DNA of 64,000 nucleotides. Origin: Pseudomonas sihuiensis. Its GTDB lineage: Bacteria > Pseudomonadota > Gammaproteobacteria > Pseudomonadales > Pseudomonadaceae. Location: the NCBI RefSeq assembly GCF_900106015.1, contig NZ_LT629797.1, positions 3,100,001 through 3,164,000 on the forward strand, written 5' to 3'. A program made the translations under genes and the position numbers. Numbering within the stretch: the first letter of the stretch is position 1; every line of letters begins with the position of its first letter. Under the pieces are notes generated by a model. The model was not told the origin of the DNA. It did no database searches and saw only the letters and a program-made list of their open reading frames with translations. Shown in pieces: positions 57,830 to 64,000 of this stretch.

Positions 57830-58441
57830 ATGGGCCTCTATGACCGCCATATCCTGCCGCACCTGATCGATTTCGCCTGCGGCATGGGCGCGGTGATGAA
57901 GGCGCGCTCGCAACTCGTGCCACAGGCGCGCGGTCGCGTGCTGGAAATCGGCATCGGCAGCGGACTCAACCTGAGTTTCTACGACCCACAGCGGGTCGAG
58001 GTGGTGGTTGGCGTCGACCCGTCCGCGGAAATGCAGGCTCTGGCCCGCGACCGCGCCGCACGCTGCCAGGTGCCGGTGGAAATGATCGCCCTGGAGCTGG
58101 GGCAGATTCAGGCGGCGGATGCCAGCTTCGATGACATCGTCTGCACCTTCACCCTGTGCACCATCCCTGATGCCATCGCCGCCCTGCGCGAAATGCGCCG
58201 CGTACTCAAGCCTGGCGGGCGTCTGCTGTTCTGCGAACACGGTCTGGCGCCGGATCTGCCGGTGGTGCGCTGGCAAAAGCGCCTGACGCCGCTGTGGAAA
58301 CCGCTGGCCGGCGGCTGCCATCTGGATCGCGACATACCCGCACTGATCGAGGCCGGCGGTTTTCATATCCGCCAACTGGAAACCGGCTACCTCAAAGGGC
58401 CACGGCCGATGACCCACGTCTATCGAGGTTGGGCCGACTGA
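57830..58441 (+). CDS. Class I SAM-dependent methyltransferase
   Basis: A 203-residue methyltransferase. VLEIGIGSGLNLSFY is motif I, VVGVDPSAEM the acidic loop, DIVCTFTLCTIPD motif IV, and MRRVLKPGGRLLFCEHGL the post-motif strand. The sequence resembles small-molecule (quinone/biotin-like) methyltransferases but the substrate is unknown. It ends 1 base before the convergent response regulator. Confidence 0.85.
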   Translation: MGLYDRHILPHLIDFACGMGAVMKARSQLVPQARGRVLEIGIGSGLNLSFYDPQRVEVVVGVDPSAEMQALARDRAARCQVPVEMIALELGQIQAADASFDDIVCTFTLCTIPDAIAALREMRRVLKPGGRLLFCEHGLAPDLPVVRWQKRLTPLWKPLAGGCHLDRDIPALIEAGGFHIRQLETGYLKGPRPMTHVYRGWAD

Positions 58442-58442
58442 C

Positions 58443-59084
58443 TTAGCAGCTTACCGCGCCGGAACGCAGCGCCAGCGGATCGACCAGACCGGCGGCGATG
58501 GCCATACCCACCAGCTCGGCCAGCGTCTCGGCCTGCATGCGCTTCATCACCCGTGAGCGATAGAGGTCGACGGTTTTCACGCTGATATCCAGCTGCTCGG
58601 CGACTTCACGGTTGGTGTAGCCGCGCACCAATGGCAACAGCACGTCACGCTCACGCGGGGTGAGTTGATCAAGCCGTGCCTGTACCTCGGCCAGACGCGG
58701 ATCACGCCGGGTTACAGGCTTACGGCGCTCCAGCGCCTGCTGCACGCTGTCGAGCAGCAGTTGCTCGTTGTAGGGCTTCTCGATGAAATCCACCGCGCCG
58801 GCCTTGAACGCGCGCACGACGATGGGCACGTCGGCGTGACCGCTGACGAAAATGATCGGCAAGTCGATACCGCGCGCGCGCATCTCCTCCTGCACATTGA
58901 GCCCGCCCATGCCCGGCATACGCACATCGAGCAGCACGCAGGCATTGGCCGCCGGGTCGCAGGCCTCGAGAAAGGCGCGGCCGCTGGTGAACGGCACGCC
59001 CTTTAGGCCTACCGACTCCAGCAGCCAGAGGGTCGAGTCGAGCATGCCCTGGTCGTCATCGACCACGTAAACCAGTTGTTGCAT
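58443..59084 (-). CDS. Two-component response regulator, FixJ/NarL type
   Basis: A 213-residue regulator: receiver domain with phospho-acceptor Asp53 (VLLDVRMPGM) and Lys103 (FIEKPY), then a LuxR-type helix-turn-helix (LTPRERDVLLPLVRGYTNRE ... VAEQLDISVKTVDLYR). It is encoded after the sensor kinase on the same strand. The kinase-regulator-acyl-CoA synthetase order resembles what I recall for P. aeruginosa bfiR/bfiS/PA4198, but this is not verified. Confidence 0.9.
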   Translation of the reverse strand: MQQLVYVVDDDQGMLDSTLWLLESVGLKGVPFTSGRAFLEACDPAANACVLLDVRMPGMGGLNVQEEMRARGIDLPIIFVSGHADVPIVVRAFKAGAVDFIEKPYNEQLLLDSVQQALERRKPVTRRDPRLAEVQARLDQLTPRERDVLLPLVRGYTNREVAEQLDISVKTVDLYRSRVMKRMQAETLAELVGMAIAAGLVDPLALRSGAVSC

Positions 59085-59127
59085 CCCTGTGCTGCTCCTC
59101 TTGTTGTTATCAGTGACTTGGCCGCTC

Positions 59128-59164
59128 GTAGGGCGGACTCAGGAGCGCCAGCGAACAGTCCGCC
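59128..59164. repeat. Extragenic repeat (gtagggcggact ... agtccgcc)
   Basis: GGCGGACT (59132-59139) pairs with AGTCCGCC (59157-59164). It is the third member of the family at 2971 and 30806, and lies between the regulator and kinase genes. Confidence 0.65.
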
Positions 59165-59188
59165 GATTCGCGTCGCGCCACGAGCCCT

Positions 59189-59214
59189 GATCGCCGGCAA
59201 GCCGGCTCCTACAG
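59189..59214. repeat. Single REP unit (gatcgccggcaagccggctcctacag)
   Basis: One unit of the family found as inverted pairs at 6370 and 12222. It lies just after the end of the kinase gene. Confidence 0.65.
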
Positions 59215-59220
59215 ATCAAC

Positions 59221-61131
59221 CTAATCCTCTCTGCCCAACGGCAAACGACACTCCAGGCACAACCCGCCGCCCTCGGCCGGCAATGCCTCCAGCGACCCAC
59301 CAAAACCTTCGACGATGCTGCGGCTCATGGACAGGCCAAGCCCCAGGCCATCAGCCTTGCTGGTGTAAAAGGGCGTGAACAGTTTGCCCAGTTGCTCCTC
59401 GCTGACGCCCGCCCCCTGGTCGATCACCCGGATCATCAGGCTGCCGTCGCGCTCGCCGGCCTCCAGACGAATCTGCGATGCGCTGCCCGGATGCTGATCG
59501 CGGTTGGCCTCGATGGCGTTGCGCAACAAGTTCAGCAGCACCTGTTCGAGCAACACTCGGTCGGCGAATACCGGCGGCAGATTGTCCGGCAAGGCGTCGC
59601 TGACCGCTACCTGTGCCGCGCCCGCCTCCCAGTTGCACAGACGCACGGCCTCGCGCGCCACCTCGGCCAGATTGAGCGCCTGCATGCGCCGCTGGCCCTT
59701 GCGCAGGAAGGCGCGCAGGCGCTTGATCACTGCCGAGGCGTGGTTGGCATGTTCAGTGATGCGCGCCAGGCCCTGGGCCACCTTGTCGACAGCGGCCTGA
59801 TCGCCGCCGACGCCCTGCAGGTAGCGCTGGCTGGCGCTGGCGTAGTTGACCACCGCCGCCAGCGGCTGGTTGATCTCGTGGGCGATGCCCGAGGCCAGCT
59901 CGCCCAGGGTGATCAGCCGCGTGGTGTGCGCCAGCTCGTCCTCCAGGCGGCGCTTGTTCTCCTCGGCCTGGATGCGCGCGGTGATGTCGCGCGAGACGCT
60001 GACCACCTCGACCACCGCGCCGGTGTAGGTCTCGCGAATGGCGCGGCTGGCGGTCTCGAACCACAGGTAATGGCCGTCGCGATGACGAATGCGATAGCTC
60101 ATGGTGTGGTAGCCGTCCTGCTCCAGCGCCTCGCGCGCCTGCTTGGCCTGCTGCAACTGGTCCTGCGGATGCAGCAGGCCGTCGACCGCCAAGCCGCGCA
60201 GTTCTTCCGGCCAATAGCCTAGCAACGTCCAGCTTGCAGGCGTGGCGTCGAGGAACACGCCGTCCGGGGTGTGGCGGGAGATCAGATCGGTGGTGTTCTC
60301 GGTGATCAGCCGGTACAGCCGCCGTGCCCGAGCGGCCTCGCGCTGCTCGCGGATTTCCTGGGTCGCCTCGCGGCAGCGCGCCAGCACCCGCTGCTCTGCC
60401 ACATCGGGAATGAAGCTCCAGATCAGGATGCGCTCGCCGTCCTGCGCCTCCACCGCCTCGATGGCGCGCGACTGCTGCAAGCAGGCGCGCACCAGCGGCA
60501 GATGATTGACCGGCAGCAGTTCACCGACCTGGGCCAGCGGGCGCTCGCCGAGCAGTTCTTGCAAAGCCTGGTTGAACTCCAGCGGCCGTGCACGCGCATC
60601 GAGCAGCAACGCCGGCTGCGGATCGGCCGACAGCAGCGGCGCGCTACGCGCCATGCCACCGGCCAGCGCGATCAGTTGCGCCAGCAGCTCGCGCAGCCAG
60701 GGCAACCACTCCAGGCCGGCATCTTCGTCCACCTGCAGCAACAACAGGCCGGCACCACCCTCCTCCAGGCTCAGCGCCAGGGCCTGACCATGATGAATCG
60801 CAGCGCGGCGCAGTCGCCCGGCCAGCCAGCAGGGCAGCTGACGCACTGCTTCCAGGCTAAGGCAGGGCTGCGTCGTCAGCGCCTCGAACAGAGTCTGATC
60901 GCTGGCGGCCAGCGGATCGCCCTGGCCCGGCGGCAGGCGCGGGCCACCGTCGTCCTGGGCATAGGTGCGGCTGGCCGGCTGCCAGGTCAGGTACCAGGCC
61001 TGGCGCACCTGTGGGCAGCCGAGTACGGCGCGGCGCAGGGCCGCCGCTCGCGCGTGGAGGGACGGCGCTTCGCGCTGGATGCGCAGCCAGGCCTGCAGCG
61101 GCACGGCCGCCTGATCGCTCGACAGATTCAT
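59221..61131 (-). CDS. Cytoplasmic PAS-domain sensor histidine kinase
   Basis: A 636-residue kinase with no membrane segment. An N-terminal GAF-like region (about 1-160), two PAS domains (about 170-250 and 275-390; TDLISRHTPDGVFLDATPAS, YRIRHRDGHYLWFETASR), HisKA with His418 in ASGIAHEINQPLAAV, and HATPase with NLLRNAIEANRD, DQGAGVSEEQLG and GLGLGLSMSRSIVEG. This is the FixL/NtrB-like class. It senses a cytoplasmic signal and should phosphorylate the regulator encoded downstream. Confidence 0.9.
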   Translation of the reverse strand: MNLSSDQAAVPLQAWLRIQREAPSLHARAAALRRAVLGCPQVRQAWYLTWQPASRTYAQDDGGPRLPPGQGDPLAASDQTLFEALTTQPCLSLEAVRQLPCWLAGRLRRAAIHHGQALALSLEEGGAGLLLLQVDEDAGLEWLPWLRELLAQLIALAGGMARSAPLLSADPQPALLLDARARPLEFNQALQELLGERPLAQVGELLPVNHLPLVRACLQQSRAIEAVEAQDGERILIWSFIPDVAEQRVLARCREATQEIREQREAARARRLYRLITENTTDLISRHTPDGVFLDATPASWTLLGYWPEELRGLAVDGLLHPQDQLQQAKQAREALEQDGYHTMSYRIRHRDGHYLWFETASRAIRETYTGAVVEVVSVSRDITARIQAEENKRRLEDELAHTTRLITLGELASGIAHEINQPLAAVVNYASASQRYLQGVGGDQAAVDKVAQGLARITEHANHASAVIKRLRAFLRKGQRRMQALNLAEVAREAVRLCNWEAGAAQVAVSDALPDNLPPVFADRVLLEQVLLNLLRNAIEANRDQHPGSASQIRLEAGERDGSLMIRVIDQGAGVSEEQLGKLFTPFYTSKADGLGLGLSMSRSIVEGFGGSLEALPAEGGGLCLECRLPLGRED

Positions 61132-61191
61132 ATAGTAATTATTCTATAAAACCTTAGTGCAACTTCCATACAAAATAGAAATGACCTATAA

Positions 61192-61232
61192 ATTACCGCC
61201 AGCAAGCTTCGGTAATGCCTGCATCATTACCG
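61192..61232. promoter_or_regulatory. Triple ATTACCG motif, candidate response-regulator site
   Basis: ATTACCG (61192-61198), CGGTAAT (61210-61216) and ATTACCG (61226-61232) are three copies of one heptamer, two of them forming an inverted pair. The stretch lies between the divergent kinase and acyl-CoA synthetase genes, in AT-rich DNA. Binding by the adjacent LuxR-type regulator is inference. Confidence 0.5.
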
Positions 61233-61272
61233 GAATAACCAGAGCTAACAATCAGCCAAAGGTGTATCCGCC

Positions 61273-62892
61273 ATGTCGATCTACGAGCAGGGCCTCGGCC
61301 GCGCCGCCGTCAACCATGTCGCCCTCAGCCCCCTGAGCTTCATCGAGCGTACCGCGGCGGTATACCCGCACTACCCGGCCGTGGTGCATGGCTCGATCCG
61401 CCGCAACTGGGCCGAGACCTACGCGCGCTGCCGCCGTCTGGCCTCGGCGCTGGCCGGCCGCGGCATCGGCCAGGGCGACACGGTGGCGGTGATGCTGCCG
61501 AACATCCCGGCCATGCTCGAGGCGCATTTCGGCGTGCCGATGATCGGTGCGGTGCTCAACGCCCTCAACGTGCGCCTGGATGCCGAGGCCATCGCCTTCA
61601 TGCTGCAGCATGGCGAGGCCAAGGTGGTGATCGCCGACCGCGAGTTCCATGACGTGATCCACGCCGCTATCGGCATGCTCGACCACCCGCCACTGGTGAT
61701 CGACGTCGACGACCCCGAGTACGGCGAAGGCCAGGCAGTCAGCGATCTGGACTACGAGGCCTTCCTTGCCGAAGGCGACCCCGAGTTCGCCTGGCAGTGG
61801 CCCACCGACGAGTGGCAGGCCATCAGCCTCAACTACACCTCCGGCACCACCGGCAACCCCAAGGGCGTGGTCTATCACCACCGCGGCGCCTTCCTCAACG
61901 CCATGGGCAACCAGATGACCTGGGCCATGGGCAACCACCCGGTCTACCTGTGGACCCTGCCGATGTTCCACTGCAACGGCTGGTGCTACCCCTGGACCAT
62001 CACCGCCCTGGCTGGTGTGCACGTGTTCCTGCGCCGCGTCGACCCGGCGAAGATCCTCACCCTGATCCGCGACGAGCAGGTCACCCACCTGTGCGGCGCA
62101 CCCATCGTGCTCAACGCGCTGGTGAACATGCCGGCCGAGGCCAAGGCGGCCATCGATCACCCGGTCAAGGCCATGGTCGCTGGCGCGGCGCCACCGGCCA
62201 AGGTGATCGGCGCGGTGGAGGAAATGGGCATCCATGTCACCCATGTGTACGGCCTTACCGAGGTCTATGGCCCGGTGACGCTGTGCGCCTGGCACGACGA
62301 ATGGGACGAACTGCCGCTGGAAGAGCGCGCCACCATCAAGGCGCGCCAGGGCGTGCGCTACCCGACCCTGGAAGGGGTGATGGTCGCCGACCCGAAAACC
62401 CTGCAGCCGGTGCCGCGCGACGGCCAGACCATCGGCGAGATCTTCATGCGCGGCAACACCGTGATGAAGGGCTACCTGAAGAACCCCAGCGCCACCGCCG
62501 AGGCCTTCGAGGGCGGCTGGTTCCACACCGGCGACCTGGGCGTGTGCCACGCCGACGGCTACGTGGAAATCCGCGACCGGCTCAAGGACATCATCATCTC
62601 CGGCGGCGAGAACATCTCCACCATCGAGGTCGAGGGCGTGCTCTATCGCCACCCGGCGGTACTGGAGGCGGCGGTGGTCGCCCGCCCGGACGAAAAATGG
62701 GGCGAGACGCCCTGCGCCTTCATCACCCTGAAGACCGGCCAGCAGGCCAGCGACAGCGAGATCATGGCCTTCTGCCGCGAACACCTGGCCGGCTTCAAGG
62801 TGCCCAAGACCGTGGTCTTCGCCCAGTTGCCCAAGACCAGCACCGGCAAGATCCAGAAGTTCGTCCTGCGCGATATGGCCAAGGCGCTGTAG
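61273..62892 (+). CDS. Acyl-CoA synthetase (AMP-binding)
   Basis: A 539-residue ANL enzyme. LNYTSGTTGNPKGVVYHH is the AMP/ATP motif, VYGLTEVYGP the A5 region, HTGDLG and RDRLKDIIISGGENIS the A7-A8 hinge, and STGKIQKF the C-terminal catalytic Lys. The mid-region PMFHCNGWCYPW fits medium- or branched-chain fatty-acyl substrates, but chain length is not fixed by sequence. It has AAAGG upstream of the ATG and is divergent from the sensor kinase. Confidence 0.9.
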   Translation: MSIYEQGLGRAAVNHVALSPLSFIERTAAVYPHYPAVVHGSIRRNWAETYARCRRLASALAGRGIGQGDTVAVMLPNIPAMLEAHFGVPMIGAVLNALNVRLDAEAIAFMLQHGEAKVVIADREFHDVIHAAIGMLDHPPLVIDVDDPEYGEGQAVSDLDYEAFLAEGDPEFAWQWPTDEWQAISLNYTSGTTGNPKGVVYHHRGAFLNAMGNQMTWAMGNHPVYLWTLPMFHCNGWCYPWTITALAGVHVFLRRVDPAKILTLIRDEQVTHLCGAPIVLNALVNMPAEAKAAIDHPVKAMVAGAAPPAKVIGAVEEMGIHVTHVYGLTEVYGPVTLCAWHDEWDELPLEERATIKARQGVRYPTLEGVMVADPKTLQPVPRDGQTIGEIFMRGNTVMKGYLKNPSATAEAFEGGWFHTGDLGVCHADGYVEIRDRLKDIIISGGENISTIEVEGVLYRHPAVLEAAVVARPDEKWGETPCAFITLKTGQQASDSEIMAFCREHLAGFKVPKTVVFAQLPKTSTGKIQKFVLRDMAKAL

Positions 62893-62900
62893 AAGCGGCC

Positions 62901-62934
62901 CTCACCCCCGGCCCCTCTCCCGCAGGGAGAGGGG
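62901..62934. repeat. Palindromic repeat (cccctctccc gca gggagagggg)
   Basis: CCCCTCTCCC (62912-62921) and GGGAGAGGGG (62925-62934) pair perfectly around three bases, preceded by CTCACCCCCGG. This is a common proteobacterial extragenic palindrome. It may terminate or stabilise the acyl-CoA synthetase message. Confidence 0.65.
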
Positions 62935-62992
62935 TGAATGAACCGTTTTCACAACAACAAGAACCGGCCCTGGCGGCCGACGGAGAACCTTC

Positions 62993-64000
62993 ATGCAAAT
63001 TTTCAAGCGCCGTGACGGCGACGAACAACCTTACTGGCCCTTCGGCCCGTTCAAGGTACGTCTACCCTTCGTGCATTACCGCTGGGAAACCGCCGAGATG
63101 CTGCAGGCGCTGATCATGTTCGTGGTCAGCCTGGCGATGATCCCGCTGCTGGAGAAATACCTCGGCCTGCCCTATGACGTGGCCCTGGCCTATGTAGTGG
63201 TGTGCGGCATCGGCTTCATGCTGCCGGCGCTGCTCGGTGTGCCGCTGGTGCCGGGTTGGATCACCCCCGGCATTCCCGTGGTGCTGCTGTTTCTCGGCAA
63301 CTACGAGCCGGGCCCTGCGGCCATTCAGGCGCTGTTCGCCCTGCAGTTTCTGGTGTTCGTGATCTTCCTCTTCCTCGGCGTCACCCGCCTGGGCAGTGTC
63401 CTGGTGCGGCTGATCCCCAACTCGATGAAGGGCGGCATCATCATCGGTGCCGGCATTGCCGCGCTGATGGGCGAAATCAGCGCGGGCGGCCGTCTGGCCA
63501 ACACGCCGATCTCCCTGGTGCTGGGCAGTCTGATCTGCCTGTACCTGATGTTCTCGGTGTCGTTCAAGGGCCTGACCGAGCGCGTGCCGCTGGCGCGCAA
63601 GATCGTCAACTACGGCATGGTGCCGGGCATGCTGATCGCCATTTTCATCGGCATCGCCGTGGGCGAGTACAAGATGCCGGACGTGAAATGGGGCATCACC
63701 GCGCCGGCCTTCGGCGAGATGTGGAACTACCTGCCGTTCAACGTCGGCTTCCCCGGCCTCGACGTGTTCCTGCTGGCCGTGCCCACGGCGGTGATCGCCT
63801 ACGTGATCGCCTTCGGCGACATCATCGTCGGCCAGTCGCTGATGCAGCGCGCCGATGAACTGCGCACCGACGAGGTGATCGAAAACAACGTAGACCGCAT
63901 CCATCTGGTGACCGCCATCCGCAACGCCCTGCACGCCTTCTTCGCGCCCTACCCGGGCCTGGCCGGCCCGCTGTGGACAGCGGTGGCGGCGACCATGGCC
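62993..64000 (+). CDS. Polytopic permease, NCS2/solute-carrier-23-like (cut by window end)
   Basis: At least 336 residues, open to the last base. A short N-terminal tail (MQIFKRRDGDEQPYWPFGPF) precedes about eight hydrophobic helices: ALIMFVVSLAMIPLLEKYLG, PGWITPGIPVVLLFLG, LIPNSMKGGIIIGAGIAALM and others. FGDIIVGQSLMQRADELR resembles the substrate region of nucleobase/ascorbate-type permeases, though the family assignment is tentative. GGAGAACC lies before the ATG. It follows the acyl-CoA synthetase by 100 bases on the same strand, so a shared substrate such as an organic acid is possible. Confidence 0.65.
   Translation, partial: MQIFKRRDGDEQPYWPFGPFKVRLPFVHYRWETAEMLQALIMFVVSLAMIPLLEKYLGLPYDVALAYVVVCGIGFMLPALLGVPLVPGWITPGIPVVLLFLGNYEPGPAAIQALFALQFLVFVIFLFLGVTRLGSVLVRLIPNSMKGGIIIGAGIAALMGEISAGGRLANTPISLVLGSLICLYLMFSVSFKGLTERVPLARKIVNYGMVPGMLIAIFIGIAVGEYKMPDVKWGITAPAFGEMWNYLPFNVGFPGLDVFLLAVPTAVIAYVIAFGDIIVGQSLMQRADELRTDEVIENNVDRIHLVTAIRNALHAFFAPYPGLAGPLWTAVAATMA

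Overview
This 64 kb window is chromosomal DNA of a Pseudomonas, high in G+C. The gene order from rluE through the methyltransferase at about 58.4 kb follows, with small changes, the order I recall for P. aeruginosa PAO1 between roughly PA3967 and PA4018: amn, aidB, tetR, ladS, thiD, thiE, hemL, miaB, ybeZ, ybeY, corC, lnt, leuS, lptE, holA, lipA, lipB, dacA, rlpA, sltB, rodA, mrdA, rlmH, rsfS, nadD, proA. The extragenic repeat types suggest the P. mendocina / P. oleovorans side of the genus; that placement is inference. No phage, integrase, insertion sequence with transposase, CRISPR array, rRNA or tRNA was seen.

Region by region. 0-8 kb: a globin, the rRNA pseudouridine synthase RluE, an Ahr-like alcohol dehydrogenase, a GNAT acetyltransferase, a divergent MocR regulator / threonine dehydratase pair, a membrane protein and AMP nucleosidase. 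8-12 kb: a secreted protein, a solitary CbiM-type cobalt transporter behind a cobalamin riboswitch, and a tetR-aidB operon with a striking double operator. 12-20.5 kb: the calcium-responsive hybrid kinase LadS, then an iron/siderophore uptake block (MFS, FhuF-like reductase, ABC transporter) lying between ladS and thiD, which I recall as neighbours in PAO1. 20.6-25 kb: thiamine (thiD, thiE) and heme (hemL) genes, a membrane protein, a Sel1-repeat protein and a DUF1820 protein. 25-31 kb: miaB, ybeZ, ybeY, corC, lnt. 31-50 kb: the conserved leuS to proA block for cell-wall elongation, lipoate, ribosome maturation, NAD and proline synthesis, with arfA (ribosome rescue) inside it. 50-58.4 kb: methyladenine glycosylase, a DedA-PAP2 fusion, a Lon-N protein, LrgAB, a MaoC hydratase, a MORN-repeat/caspase-like lipoprotein, an NAD-binding protein, a small acidic protein and a methyltransferase. 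58.4 kb to the end: a convergent switch to a two-component system, a divergent acyl-CoA synthetase and a permease cut by the window edge.

Short palindromic repeats of several families sit in many intergenic gaps. A MITE-like element is present in one good and one degenerate copy. The most unusual items are the MORN plus C13-like lipoprotein, a diverged remnant of the holA 3' end trapped between two extragenic palindromes, the 59-bp palindrome over the tetR start, the three ATTACCG heptamers between the sensor kinase and the acyl-CoA synthetase, and a 9-base homopolymer in rlpA between its two domains. Apart from the points listed under findings, most of the window is ordinary core genome.
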